64,000 nt of DNA, taken from assembly GCF_900167055.1 (NCBI RefSeq), contig NZ_FUXP01000014.1, positions 1 to 64,000 of the forward strand, written 5' to 3'. Each line of letters opens with the position of its first letter. Positions within the stretch are counted from its first letter, which is position 1. Origin of the DNA: Lysobacter spongiicola DSM 21749 (GTDB lineage: Bacteria > Pseudomonadota > Gammaproteobacteria > Xanthomonadales > Xanthomonadaceae). The notes under the pieces were generated by a model that saw only the letters and a program-made list of their open reading frames with translations, searched no databases and was not told where the DNA came from. Shown in pieces: positions 18,159 to 27,071 of this stretch. The position numbers and the translations under genes were made by a program.

Positions 18159-20339
18159 TTAGCGCGCAGCCGGGGCCATCGACGGGCCCTCTACCGGCAG
18201 GTTCATCTCCTCCAGCAGGTGCGGCGCGGGGTAGACCTTGTCCATCAGCCAGCGCATGTAGCGCATGTCCACGTGGATGGCCCGCTTGTAGCGTGGGTCG
18301 AACTTCCAGCTGGCGCTGACCGCTTCCCAGTTGCTGTCGAAGTTCAGCCCCACCAGTGCCCCCCGGGCATCCAGCACCGGGGAGCCGGAGTTGCCGCCGG
18401 TGGTATCGAGGTTGGTCATCATGTTGACCGTCTGCGTGCCCAGGGCGGGATCGGCGGTCGGACCGAAGTCGCCCGCGGCGATCGCTTCCCGCAGGCGCAG
18501 CGGCGCGTCGAACGGCGCCTCTCCGGTGTGCTTCTCCATGATCCCTTCAACCGTGGTCAGGGGCAGGTAGCGCACCCCGTCGCGCGGATCCATCGTGCTG
18601 ACCTGGCCATAGCTGACGCGCAGCGTCGAATTGGCATCGGGATAGACGGGCTGGCCCTGGGATTCACGATGGCCGATCAGCGCGCTCATGTACGAGGGCC
18701 GCAGGCGCAGCAGTTCCCCGTCGCGCTGTTTCTCTTCGTCCTCCAGGCGCAGCAACGCCGGCTGCAGGCGGGCGGCGGCCTGCAGCAACGGATCGTCGCT
18801 CCCCGCCACTTCGGCCGGCGCCGCCCCGAACATGCGCAGGCGTTCGTCCTCCGCGTCCAGCGCGGTACCGGCATACAAGGCGTCCACCCTGGTGCGGATC
18901 TGGTCGGCGGACCCGCCAAACACCGCCTCCAGCTCCGGGACCCGTTGCGCGTCCGGCAGTGCGGCGTGCCGCTCCAGCAGGTGCACCATCACAGCCTTCT
19001 CGACGTCCTCCGCGTACCGGCGCTGGACCTGTCGCAGGCCGCCCTCGATCAGCGCCTCGTCACGCTGCTGGTACCCCGCCTCGCGCTCGGCGTCGGGCTT
19101 TCCGCGCTCCAAAGCGAGCCGCTGCAGGCGCAGGGCGGAGGCGAACAACTGCGGAAAGCGGCGGAGCGCGCCCAGCACCTGGTCACGCTCCCGGCTGGCA
19201 CGGGCCCCGTCGAGCACACCCTCCAGGGCCTCGATGTCCTGGCGGGTGGCCTCGTTATCCGCGTGTGCCGCCAACCAGTCCAGCATGGCCTGCTCATCCG
19301 CCCGGCGACCGGCCACCGCATCGCTGCGGCGCAGCCCTTCAAGCTCGCCCGTTGCACGTTTCAGCCCGTTCTCGAGGCTCGCGAGGGTGGAGGCGTAGCT
19401 GACCTTCGCCGCCGGATCGCTGCCGATCGCGGCCTCGATGGTGTCGATCAGGCTCCTGTAGAGGTCGGCCCGCTCCGGCAGGGTCGATTCCACCTGCTCG
19501 GCGAACTCGGAGGCGGTGCGGTGGCGGTAGGTCGTGCCCGGGTAGCCGGCCAGCATCGCGAAGTCTCCCGACGCCACCGGCGAGGTCGCGACCTGCAGGT
19601 GCGCGGGCGGCACGTAGGGCACGTTGGCGGGGGAATGGTCGGCCGGGCTGCCGTCGGGCGCCACGTAGGCACGCAGCAGGGTGAAGTCGCCGCTGTGGCG
19701 CGGCCACATGAAGTTGTCGATCTCGCCGCCGTAGCTGCCGATGGCGTCGGGTGGCGCGTACACCAGCCGGATGTCGCGGAGCTCGAGCTGGGTGACGAGG
19801 TAGAAGTCGGTGCCGTAGTTCATGTTTGCGACGCTGCAGCGGCGTCCGGGCACCTGCTCGCATTCCGCGACGGCCGACTTGGATGCCGCATCCACGGCAT
19901 CGAAATAGTCCCGGCCACGCTTGCCGCGTGCGTCGGCGAGGATGCGGTCGGTGATGCGGTCGAAGCCGGTGGTCACCCTTACGCGGAAATCGGGGTTGGC
20001 CGGGAGCTCGTCCCCTCGCTGGCCGGCGATGAAGCCCTCGCCGATGAGGTCGCGGTCGGCACTGGAGTTGTACTGGATCACGCCGAAGGCGACGTGGTGG
20101 TTGGTCAGCACCAGACCCTCGCCGGAAACGAAGGCGCCGGTTCCGCCCCCCACGCGGACGACCGCGTTCATCGGCGCCCGGGTGAGGTCGGCCAGGTCGG
20201 CGGGGTCGCCCTCGAAGCCGGCTTCGCGCAGCTCCGCGGCGATCTCCGGCAGCTGGGACGGCATCCACATGCCTTCGTTGGCGTTGGCCGAAGCGGCGAC
20301 TGCGAGGCTCAGGGACACGGCGATCAGGCGTGGTCGCAT
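18159..20339 (-). CDS. S46 family dipeptidyl-peptidase (DPP7/DPP11-like), Ser at the S1 position
   Basis: A 726-residue paralogue of the downstream gene. It has a signal peptide (about 1-20, ending ANA), a mature start NEGMWMPSQLPEI, the His block VLTNHHVAFG, the Asp region GSYGGEIDNFMWPRHSGD, and nucleophile Ser651 in TTGGNSGSPVLD. The P1-determining position, 18 residues on, is Ser669 (NFDSNWEA) instead of Gly or Arg. The NHHV in place of NHHC removes a Cys seen in the paralogue. The two genes form a tandem pair, likely one transcript, supplying periplasmic dipeptides from protein digestion. Such exopeptidases are common in proteolytic Xanthomonadaceae. Confidence 0.92.
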   Translation of the reverse strand: MRPRLIAVSLSLAVAASANANEGMWMPSQLPEIAAELREAGFEGDPADLADLTRAPMNAVVRVGGGTGAFVSGEGLVLTNHHVAFGVIQYNSSADRDLIGEGFIAGQRGDELPANPDFRVRVTTGFDRITDRILADARGKRGRDYFDAVDAASKSAVAECEQVPGRRCSVANMNYGTDFYLVTQLELRDIRLVYAPPDAIGSYGGEIDNFMWPRHSGDFTLLRAYVAPDGSPADHSPANVPYVPPAHLQVATSPVASGDFAMLAGYPGTTYRHRTASEFAEQVESTLPERADLYRSLIDTIEAAIGSDPAAKVSYASTLASLENGLKRATGELEGLRRSDAVAGRRADEQAMLDWLAAHADNEATRQDIEALEGVLDGARASRERDQVLGALRRFPQLFASALRLQRLALERGKPDAEREAGYQQRDEALIEGGLRQVQRRYAEDVEKAVMVHLLERHAALPDAQRVPELEAVFGGSADQIRTRVDALYAGTALDAEDERLRMFGAAPAEVAGSDDPLLQAAARLQPALLRLEDEEKQRDGELLRLRPSYMSALIGHRESQGQPVYPDANSTLRVSYGQVSTMDPRDGVRYLPLTTVEGIMEKHTGEAPFDAPLRLREAIAAGDFGPTADPALGTQTVNMMTNLDTTGGNSGSPVLDARGALVGLNFDSNWEAVSASWKFDPRYKRAIHVDMRYMRWLMDKVYPAPHLLEEMNLPVEGPSMAPAAR

Positions 20340-20443
20340 GGAGGGTTCCGGAAGAGAAGGAGTCGGCTGAACATAGGCGAAGCAGCCAGCACCGGCAATT
20401 GCCCGGAACCGGATGACTCACGAAGCCGGTAGGGACCGCCGCG

Positions 20444-20449
20444 TATACT
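20444..20449 (+). promoter_or_regulatory. -10 box (TATACT) of tdh
   Basis: TATACT lies 32 bases upstream of the tdh ATG at 20482 in an otherwise GC-rich gap, giving a short 5' leader. No good -35 is visible. Confidence 0.5.
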
Positions 20450-20481
20450 TTGCGGCGAATTTTTCGCATTCGAGCGACCTC

Positions 20482-21519
20482 ATGACGCAAACGACGATGA
20501 AGGCCCTGGTGAAGCGCGAGGCCGCCAAGGGCATCTGGCTGGAGGACGTCCCGGTGCCCTCCCCCGGCGCCAACGAAGTGCTGGTCAAGGTGGAGAAGAC
20601 CGCCATCTGCGGCACCGACCTGCACATCTACCTGTGGGACGAGTGGAGCCAGCGCACCATCAAGCCCGGTCTGGTCGTCGGTCACGAGTTTGTCGGGCGG
20701 GTGGTCGAGCTCGGACCCGGAGTCACCGGCTACAAAGTGGGCCAGCGCGTCTCGGCGGAGGGACACATCGTCTGCGGCCACTGCCGCAACTGCCGCGCGG
20801 GCAAGCAGCACCTTTGCCCGAACACCATCGGCATCGGCGTCAACCGCGATGGCGCGTTCGCCGAATATATCTCGATGCCCGCCTCCAACCTGTGGCCGAT
20901 CCCCGACCAGATCCCGGGTGAACTGGCGGCCTTCTTCGACCCTTACGGCAACGCGGCGCATTGCGCGCTGGAGTTCGATGTGGTCGGTGAAGACGTGCTC
21001 ATCACCGGTGCCGGCCCCATCGGCATCATCGCGGCGGGCATCTGCAAGCACATCGGCGCACGGAATGTCGTGGTCACCGACGTCAACGACTACCGGCTCA
21101 AGCTCGCCGCCGACATGGGCGCCACCCGCGTGGTCAACGTCGCCAACACCTCGCTGAAGGACGTCATGGCCGACCTCCACATGGAAGGCTTCGACGTCGG
21201 CCTGGAGATGAGCGGCAACCCGCGCGCGTTCAACGACATGCTCGACTGCATGTACCACGGCGGCAAGATCGCGATGCTCGGCATCATGCCCAAGGGTGCC
21301 GGCGCCGACTGGGACAAGCTCATTTTCAAGGGCCTCACCGTGCAGGGCATCTACGGCCGGCGCATGTACGAGACCTGGTACAAGATGACCCAGCTGGTGC
21401 TCAGCGGATTCCCGCTGGGCAAGGTACTGACCCACCAGCTGCCGGTCGAGGAGTTCCAGCAGGGCTTCGAGCTGATGGAATCGGGCAAGGCCGGCAAGGT
21501 CGTGCTGAGCTGGACCTGA
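20482..21519 (+). CDS. tdh: L-threonine 3-dehydrogenase
   Basis: A 345-residue zinc-dependent medium-chain dehydrogenase that oxidises L-threonine to 2-amino-3-ketobutyrate with NAD. Seen in the sequence: catalytic-zinc block [18 protein letters not shown] (about 42-60), GHEFVGRV, structural-zinc cysteines in [18 protein letters not shown] (about 95-112), the NAD fold [16 protein letters not shown] (about 172-188), and the conserved [13 protein letters not shown]. The start MTQTTMKAL fits the family and the -10 box at 20444. It is followed by kbl on the same strand; the two together split threonine to glycine and acetyl-CoA. Confidence 0.96.
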   Translation: MTQTTMKALVKREAAKGIWLEDVPVPSPGANEVLVKVEKTAICGTDLHIYLWDEWSQRTIKPGLVVGHEFVGRVVELGPGVTGYKVGQRVSAEGHIVCGHCRNCRAGKQHLCPNTIGIGVNRDGAFAEYISMPASNLWPIPDQIPGELAAFFDPYGNAAHCALEFDVVGEDVLITGAGPIGIIAAGICKHIGARNVVVTDVNDYRLKLAADMGATRVVNVANTSLKDVMADLHMEGFDVGLEMSGNPRAFNDMLDCMYHGGKIAMLGIMPKGAGADWDKLIFKGLTVQGIYGRRMYETWYKMTQLVLSGFPLGKVLTHQLPVEEFQQGFELMESGKAGKVVLSWT

Positions 21520-21539
21520 CCGTGGCACCGATCCGCGCT

Positions 21540-21610
21540 GTAGGAGCGACGTCAGTCGCGACCCACTGACCGGTCGACTCCAGCGCGCTCGCGACTCACG
21601 TCACTCCTAC
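21540..21610. repeat. REP element, class B, pair with degenerate right arm
   Basis: The left arm GTAGGAGCGACGTCAGTCGC is intact. The right arm reads CTCGCGACTCACGTCACTCC and carries several mismatches to the ideal inverse. It sits in the 112-base tdh-kbl gap, inside what is probably one operon. Confidence 0.85.
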
Positions 21611-21631
21611 ACAACCCTGCAAGGACCTCCC

Positions 21632-22825
21632 ATGTCACTGACCGAACGCTACAAGGAAGACCTCAAGTCCATCCGCGACGCCGGCCTGTTCAAGCAGGAG
21701 CGCATCATCACCAGCCCGCAATCGGCGGAGATCACCCTGGAAGACGGCCGCAGCGTGCTCAACTTCTGCGCCAACAACTACCTGGGGCTTGCCGACCACC
21801 CGGACATCATCGCCGTGGCCAAGGAAGCGCTTGATACCCACGGATTCGGCATGGCGTCGGTGCGCTTCATCTGCGGCACGCAGGACCTGCACAAGGAGCT
21901 TGAACAACGGATCTCGAAGTTCCTGGGCACCCAGGACACGATCCTCTACGCCGCGTGCTTCGACGCCAACGGCGGGTTGTTCGAGCCGTTGCTGGGGCCG
22001 GAGGACGCGATCATCTCCGACGCGCTCAACCATGCCTCGATCATCGACGGCGTACGGCTGTGCAAGGCGAAACGCTTCCGCTACGCCAACTGCGACATGG
22101 CGGACCTGGAAGCGCAGTTGCAGGCAGCGGACGCGGCGGGCGCTCGCACCAAGCTGATCACCACCGACGGCGTGTTCTCGATGGACGGCTTCATCGCGCC
22201 GCTGGACGAGATCTGCGCGCTGGCCGACAAGTACGGTGCCCTGGTGCACATCGACGACTGCCATGCGACAGGCTTCGTGGGACGCACCGGCCGCGGCGCG
22301 GCCGAGGTCAAGGGCGTGCTGGACCGGATCGACATCTTCACCGGCACCCTCGGCAAGGCGATGGGCGGGGCGATCGGCGGCTACACCTCGGCCAGGAGCG
22401 AAGTCATCGAGCTGCTGCGCCAGCGCTCACGGCCGTACCTGTTCTCCAACTCGCTGCCGCCCCACGTCGTGGCCGCCGGAATCAAGGCTTTCGACATGCT
22501 GGTCGAGGCGGACCACCTACGCGAACAACTGTCGCAGAACACCGCCTACTTCCGCGAACGCATGACGGCGGCCGGTTTCGATATCCGGCCCGGCGTCCAT
22601 CCGATCGCTCCGGTCATGCTCTACGACGCGCCGCTGGCGCAGAAGTTCGCGGAACGCCTGCTCGAGGAAGGAATCTACGCGATCGGCTTCTTCTTTCCGG
22701 TCGTGCCGCAGGGCCAGGCGCGCATCCGGACGCAGATGTCGGCCGCACATACGCGCGAGCACCTGGACCGGGCCATTGATGCGTTCACCCGGATTGGCCG
22801 GGAACTGGGAGTGGTGGCCGCCTGA
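21632..22825 (+). CDS. kbl: Glycine C-acetyltransferase (2-amino-3-ketobutyrate CoA ligase)
   Basis: A 397-residue PLP enzyme of the alpha-oxoamine synthase family. It cleaves 2-amino-3-ketobutyrate with CoA into glycine and acetyl-CoA. Blocks seen are [14 protein letters not shown] (about residue 45), [20 protein letters not shown] (about 70-90), [18 protein letters not shown] (about 205-222), the PLP lysine in [15 protein letters not shown] (about 240) and [16 protein letters not shown] lies before the ATG. It uses the unstable product of Tdh, which explains the pairing. Confidence 0.96.
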   Translation: MSLTERYKEDLKSIRDAGLFKQERIITSPQSAEITLEDGRSVLNFCANNYLGLADHPDIIAVAKEALDTHGFGMASVRFICGTQDLHKELEQRISKFLGTQDTILYAACFDANGGLFEPLLGPEDAIISDALNHASIIDGVRLCKAKRFRYANCDMADLEAQLQAADAAGARTKLITTDGVFSMDGFIAPLDEICALADKYGALVHIDDCHATGFVGRTGRGAAEVKGVLDRIDIFTGTLGKAMGGAIGGYTSARSEVIELLRQRSRPYLFSNSLPPHVVAAGIKAFDMLVEADHLREQLSQNTAYFRERMTAAGFDIRPGVHPIAPVMLYDAPLAQKFAERLLEEGIYAIGFFFPVVPQGQARIRTQMSAAHTREHLDRAIDAFTRIGRELGVVAA

Positions 22826-22850
22826 CGGCCGGGGCATCACCCCACATCAA

Positions 22851-22872
22851 GAACCCGGCCGGAGCCGGGTTC
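22851..22872 (+). terminator. GC-rich hairpin after kbl (weak terminator)
   Basis: GAACCCGGC-CGGA-GCCGGGTTC is a perfect 9-base stem with a 4-base loop, 25 bases after kbl and 47 bases from the end of the convergent small gene. There is no real T run, so intrinsic termination is uncertain. Confidence 0.5.
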
Positions 22873-22918
22873 ATCGAATGTTCTCCGTACGCCCTGCACC
22901 CCCGGCGGGGGCCCAGCG

Positions 22919-23215
22919 TTACTTGTCCTGCAAGGCCTCGGTCACCGGCGGCGCCCCTTCGACCGGAGCCGCGGCACCCTTGGCAACGCGGACCCCGCGT
23001 GCCTTCATCCAGGCATCGAACTCGTCGGCGCTCATGCGCTTGCCGTTCTGTTCCATGTTGAAACGCCACGGCGTGTTGTCGTGCTCGGTCTTCGGCGCAT
23101 ACGTGGCCGCATCAACGATGGCGGGTTCGGCCGCCGCAGGCGCCGCCTCGGTTGCGAATGCCGCAGGAGCCAACAGCGCCGACAACAGCGGAACCGCAAA
23201 AAAGTACTTCCCCAT
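22919..23215 (-). CDS. Small secreted protein of unknown function with a HDNTPWRFNM module
   Basis: A 98-residue protein with a signal peptide (about residues 1-22, ending AFA) and GGAGGT 5 bases before its ATG. After an Ala/Pro-rich stretch, residues 41-80 form a compact module: PKTEHDNTPWRFNM, then MSADEFDAWMK, then RGVRVAKG. The same module, with 35 of 40 residues identical, occurs at residues 125-164 of the OmpA-family protein at 24155. The rest of the C-terminus is low-complexity. I cannot assign a function. Its localisation is presumably periplasmic or outer-membrane associated. Confidence 0.8.
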   Translation of the reverse strand: MGKYFFAVPLLSALLAPAAFATEAAPAAAEPAIVDAATYAPKTEHDNTPWRFNMEQNGKRMSADEFDAWMKARGVRVAKGAAAPVEGAPPVTEALQDK

Positions 23216-23349
23216 GACTCACCTCCCCTAATGACGGATGAATTGTAGGTGACGAAAAGGGCCTGTGGGTGACGCAAAGGGTGAGCGGCGCCACATTCCT
23301 TGAAAGACGGAGCGCCGCGCTGAACCCGGTCAGTCACCTTCCGCCGGAC

Positions 23350-24078
23350 TCACCGCCCCGCTGGCAGGAGCCCAGCGACTTCCCCCGCGTCCAGTCGCCG
23401 CCATCCTCCTTTCGGCACATCCCCCAGCTGCAGCCCCCCCACCGCGACCCGTACCAGCCGCAAAACGCCCACTCCGTGCGCCTCGAGCAGGCGCCTGATG
23501 TGCCGGTTCCGGCCTTCGTCCAGTACCACCTCAAGCCAGCTGTTGCGCTCTCCGGCCCTCAGCAGACGCACCGCCTTCGCGTGCAGATGCCCCCCCCCTG
23601 CATCCAGGCCAAGCCGCATCGAGTTCAACAGCTCGGCATCGGGCAGGGTGTCCACCTGCACGTGATAGGTCTTGTCCGGCCCCACGGCGGGGTCGGTGAT
23701 AGAGGCAGCCCACTCCGGATCGTTGCACAACAGCAGCAACCCCTCGCTGGCCTTGTCCAGCCGGCCCACGGGGGCGAGCCATGGAAGCTCCGCATCCTCC
23801 AGGCAGCGGTAGACGGTGTCGCGCCCCTTCTCGTCGCTGACGGTGGTAACCAGCCCCCGCGGCTTGTTGAGCATTACGTAGCAGCGCTCGACCTCGACCG
23901 CGCTTCCGTCGAGCTCGAGCCTGTCACGGCCCTGGACGACCGGGTGTTCCGGGTCGAGGACCACGCGGCCATTCAACTTGACGCGCCCCGCCCTCACCCG
24001 TTTCGCGGCTTCGGTCCTGGAGCAGATGCCAAGTTTGGAAAGCGTCCGGGCAACGCCGTGGCGACGTGGAGGGGTCAT
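23350..24078 (-). CDS. Pseudouridine synthase, RsuA/RluB/E/F family
   Basis: A 242-residue RNA-modifying enzyme. An N-terminal S4 RNA-binding domain (about residues 5-55, VARTLSKLGICSRTEAAKRVRAGRVKLNG) precedes the catalytic domain. The catalytic Asp is in PVGRLDKASEGLLLL (about 105), and further blocks are YVMLNKPRGLVTT and LDEGRNRHIRRLLEAHG. These are the signature blocks of the RsuA family, which makes pseudouridine in 16S or 23S rRNA. The exact rRNA position cannot be told. The start MTPPRRHG is preferred to one nine codons upstream. Confidence 0.9.
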   Translation of the reverse strand: MTPPRRHGVARTLSKLGICSRTEAAKRVRAGRVKLNGRVVLDPEHPVVQGRDRLELDGSAVEVERCYVMLNKPRGLVTTVSDEKGRDTVYRCLEDAELPWLAPVGRLDKASEGLLLLCNDPEWAASITDPAVGPDKTYHVQVDTLPDAELLNSMRLGLDAGGGHLHAKAVRLLRAGERNSWLEVVLDEGRNRHIRRLLEAHGVGVLRLVRVAVGGLQLGDVPKGGWRRLDAGEVAGLLPAGR

Positions 24079-24109
24079 GGCAGGCAGCGTAGAAGAACGG
24101 TGCACATGC

Positions 24110-24136
24110 GGAAGCCCGGCGCAGAGCCGGGCTTCC
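24110..24136 (-). other. GC hairpin at the end of the OmpA-like lipoprotein gene
   Basis: GAAGCCCGGC-GCAGA-GCCGGGCTTC forms a 10-base stem, 18 bases beyond the stop of the gene at 24155. No T run follows on either strand, so it may stabilise the mRNA end or be a weak terminator. Confidence 0.4.
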
Positions 24137-24154
24137 CTTCATGCAGACGGCCGA

Positions 24155-25153
24155 TCAGTTCTGGATATTCAGTTCAGTGCGGCGGTTCTCCGCCCTGCCT
24201 TCCGGGTCGTCCTTGCCATCCGGGGTTTCATTGGGAACCAGCGGACGCGATTCGCCGAACCCGACCGGTCCGATCAGGCGCGACTCGTCGATGCCCTGGG
24301 CCACCAGGTAATCGTAGACGACACGCGCCCTGCGCTCGGAGAGCTTCTGGTTGTAACCGGCATCGCCGCGTGAGTCGGTGTGGCCGGCCACTTCGACCGT
24401 GAGGGACGGATGCCGGCGCAGGATCTCGGCCGCCTCGTCCAGTACCGACTTGGCGCTGTCGCCGAGGGTGGCGGCATCGTAGGCGAAGGTCACGCCTTCG
24501 AGATCGATCGATACCGGCACCGGGCAGCCATCCGGACCGATGGTCTGGCCTGCCTCCGAATCCGGGCACTGGTCGAGGCAATTGATGATGCGATCGCCGT
24601 CGTCATCACCGCGGTCCCCCTCGGGGGTCGGACAGTTCTGTGCCAGCGGCACGGCCGGCTGACCCGTGGCCACCCGCACGCCGCGCTGCTTCATCCAGGC
24701 GTCGAACTCATCCGCCGACATGCTCTTGCCGTCCTGCTGCATGTTGAAACGCCAGGGCGTGTTGTCATGCTCGGTCTTCGGCACGTACGGTGCTGCGCCC
24801 GGTGAACCGGCAACGGGTTCGCCACCCGCCTCGGTCGGTGGCGTCGGCGCAGCCGGGCTGGACGGAGTCGCAGACGTCGCGGGAGCGGGAGCTTGCTCCG
24901 GCGTCGCGGGAGACGGCTGCCGCTCCGCCGGTGCCGGCGATTGCTGCGAAGACTGTTCCTGCTGGGATACGGGCGGCTGTATGGCTGGCTGTTCCCACGG
25001 TGGCGTCACCGGCTGCGGTTGAACCGCGACGTCACCCGTTCCTGTCGCCTGCGGGGTAGGCGCGGCCGCCTCCTGCGTCGCGCCGGTGGCGGAACAGGCG
25101 GACGAAGCAAGCATTACACCGGTGGCGACGGCGATCGATCTCAGCAGGCCCAT
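24155..25153 (-). CDS. OmpA-family envelope protein with Pro-rich linker and HDNTPWRFNM module
   Basis: A 332-residue protein. The N-terminal signal ends around ASSAC-S (Cys20), which may be a lipobox of poor consensus. A Pro/Gln/Ala linker (about 25-120) follows, then the 40-residue module shared with the small protein at 22919 (about 125-164). A Cys- and Asp-rich calcium-repeat-like hinge (DDDGDRIINCLDQCPDSEAG) comes next, then an OmpA C-terminal peptidoglycan-binding domain (about 215-332: VEVAGHTDSRGDAGYNQKLS, RLIGPVGFGES, NRRTELNIQN). There is no beta-barrel domain, so it probably tethers something to peptidoglycan. GGAG lies before the ATG. Confidence 0.85.
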   Translation of the reverse strand: MGLLRSIAVATGVMLASSACSATGATQEAAAPTPQATGTGDVAVQPQPVTPPWEQPAIQPPVSQQEQSSQQSPAPAERQPSPATPEQAPAPATSATPSSPAAPTPPTEAGGEPVAGSPGAAPYVPKTEHDNTPWRFNMQQDGKSMSADEFDAWMKQRGVRVATGQPAVPLAQNCPTPEGDRGDDDGDRIINCLDQCPDSEAGQTIGPDGCPVPVSIDLEGVTFAYDAATLGDSAKSVLDEAAEILRRHPSLTVEVAGHTDSRGDAGYNQKLSERRARVVYDYLVAQGIDESRLIGPVGFGESRPLVPNETPDGKDDPEGRAENRRTELNIQN

Positions 25154-25246
25154 GGGGTCTCCGGTTGGGGGAAGGTTCCGCAGTATAGGGTGGCCGGCAG
25201 GTGGAGCATGAACCGGTTGATCACTCCCAACATGGCCGCAGATCGC

Positions 25247-25277
25247 AAAAAAAAGCCCGGCCGAAAGGCCGGGCTTT
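25247..25277 (-). terminator. Rho-independent terminator of the OmpA gene at 25316
   Basis: On the minus strand AAAGCCCGGCC-TTTC-GGCCGGGC is followed by eight T. It lies about 40 bases after the stop codon. Confidence 0.9.
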
Positions 25278-25315
25278 GGACATGCGGGCCGGCCCGAAGG
25301 CCGACCGGTGCATGC

Positions 25316-25804
25316 TCAGTTCTGCACGTTCAACTCGGTGCGGCGGTTGGTCTCGCTGCGGCACTCCGGGTTGGTCTGCGGGGTCGACTCCAGCGGACGG
25401 CTCTCGCCGTAACCGTTCGGACCCACCAGGCGGTTGCTGCCGATGCCGTTGCTGGTCAGGTAGTCATACACCGCATTGGCGCGACGCTCCGACAGCGACT
25501 GGTTGTAGGCGTCCGAACCGCACAGGTCGGTGTGACCGGCGACCTCGACGTTCAGGTCGGGGTAGCGCTGCAGGATCTGCACCGCCTCGCTCAGGATCGC
25601 CACCGCATCCGGACGCAGGGTCGACTTGTCGAAGTCGAAGTTCACGCCCTTCAGGTCGATCGACACCGGCACCGGGCAGCCGTCCGGACCGATGGTCTGG
25701 CCAGCCTGCGAGTCCGGGCAACGGTCGTCGCAGTTGTTGACGCCGTCACCGTCGTCATCCAGGTCTGCGCAGTTCGGAGCGGCCGGGGCCGGCGCCGGGG
25801 CTAC
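25316..25804 (-). repeat. Near-identical copy of the OmpA 3' half (copy 1)
   Basis: About 489 bases pair with 26583-27071. By eye about 15 bases differ, all synonymous, so the encoded 162 residues are the same. The rest of the two genes is clearly diverged, so the match is confined to this segment. Confidence 0.9.
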
Positions 25805-26401
25805 CTCTGCCACCGGCTCCGGACCCAGCGGCACGACCACGCCAACCGAGGCGAGAATGTCTCCGAACCAGTCCTTGTCCGTGGCGGCCACGCTCTGGTC
25901 ATCGAAATCAGCGCGGTACGCAAGCTCGGTGCGGATGCCTACGCGGCCCACGTCACCCTGCATACCAAAGCCCGCCTTGGCAGCGAAACTGCCGTCTTCG
26001 CGCTCGCCCGGGGAATCGGGGCTCGGGAAGGCATCGTACTCTTCCTCCGAGCGCTGGTAACCCAGCCCCATCACTGCATAGGGATTCCAGCTACGGCCTT
26101 CGCCCAGGAAGTGGCGACGCAGGTCCAGGGAGATGCCGTATTGACTCCAGTTCAAGTCCGCGTCGGCGTCCATGGAAGGGTTCTGGTAGTTCAGTTCGCC
26201 GTCGAGCGACCACTCCGGGCTGATGAAGCGACCCACGCCGAAGGTGGCGAACGGAGCATCCTCCGTCCCCCGGTCACTGGCCTGGAAGTTCATGCCGGTT
26301 CCGGCGGCGATGTACCAGCGGTCGTCAAACTCTTGTGCATTGGCAGCCGAAGCGAATGCCAGACCGGCCAGCATCGCGGTGCTCAATAGACGGATCTTCA
26401 T
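25316..26401 (-). CDS. OmpA-family outer-membrane protein (barrel plus peptidoglycan-binding domain)
   Basis: A 361-residue porin-like protein with a signal peptide (1-22, ending ANA) and a mature start QEFDDRWYIAAGTGMNF. An eight-stranded-barrel-like domain (about 23-190) is followed by a Pro/Ala linker. A hinge with Asp-rich calcium-type repeats and four Cys (NCADLDDDGDGVNNCDDRC) leads to the OmpA C-terminal domain (AGHTDLCGSDAYNQSL, NRRTELNVQN). The C-terminal 162 residues are identical to the paralogue at 26583, though the barrels differ. The start at 26401 has GGAGTG 6 bases upstream. A TATGAT -10 box is at 26486-26491. Confidence 0.92.
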   Translation of the reverse strand: MKIRLLSTAMLAGLAFASAANAQEFDDRWYIAAGTGMNFQASDRGTEDAPFATFGVGRFISPEWSLDGELNYQNPSMDADADLNWSQYGISLDLRRHFLGEGRSWNPYAVMGLGYQRSEEEYDAFPSPDSPGEREDGSFAAKAGFGMQGDVGRVGIRTELAYRADFDDQSVAATDKDWFGDILASVGVVVPLGPEPVAEVAPAPAPAAPNCADLDDDGDGVNNCDDRCPDSQAGQTIGPDGCPVPVSIDLKGVNFDFDKSTLRPDAVAILSEAVQILQRYPDLNVEVAGHTDLCGSDAYNQSLSERRANAVYDYLTSNGIGSNRLVGPNGYGESRPLESTPQTNPECRSETNRRTELNVQN

Positions 26402-26526
26402 CTGTGTCACTCCATGTAATGGGGAACGGCAAGCAAAGAGGAACCGACGAGGACCTGTTCGTAGCTCGCCTGTTCACAGCCGAGGATCATACACATTTGT
26501 GAATGCCGCCCGACAGCGTCCGCGCG

Positions 26527-26560
26527 GCAAAAAAAAGAGCCCGGGATCACCCGGGCTCCT
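26527..26560 (-). terminator. Rho-independent terminator of the OmpA gene at 26583
   Basis: On the minus strand GGAGCCCGGGTGATCCCGGG-CTC is followed by eight T. It begins about 23 bases after the stop codon. Confidence 0.88.
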
Positions 26561-26582
26561 TTGTTACTGCCAGAACGATGGA

Positions 26583-27071
26583 TCAGTTCTGCACGTTCAA
26601 CTCGGTGCGGCGGTTGGTTTCGCTGCGGCACTCCGGGTTGGTCTGCGGGGTCGACTCCAGCGGACGGCTCTCGCCGTAACCGTTCGGACCCACCAGGCGG
26701 TTGCTGCCGATGCCGTTGCTGGTCAGGTAGTCGTACACCGCGTTGGCGCGACGCTCCGACAGCGACTGGTTGTAGGCGTCCGAACCGCACAGGTCGGTGT
26801 GGCCGGCGACCTCGACATTCAGGTCGGGGTAGCGCTGCAGGATCTGCACCGCCTCACTCAGGATCGCCACCGCATCCGGACGCAGGGTCGACTTGTCGAA
26901 GTCGAAGTTCACGCCCTTCAGGTCGATCGAGACCGGTACCGGGCAGCCGTCCGGACCGATGGTCTGGCCAGCCTGCGAGTCCGGGCAGCGGTCGTCGCAA
27001 TTGTTGACGCCGTCGCCGTCGTCATCCAGGTCCGCGCAGTTCGGAGCAGCCGGGGCCGGGGCCGGGGCGAC
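26583..27071 (-). repeat. Near-identical copy of the OmpA 3' half (copy 2)
   Basis: Direct repeat of 25316-25804, 1267 bases away in the same orientation. It covers the Pro/Ala linker, the hinge and the peptidoglycan-binding domain. Confidence 0.9.
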
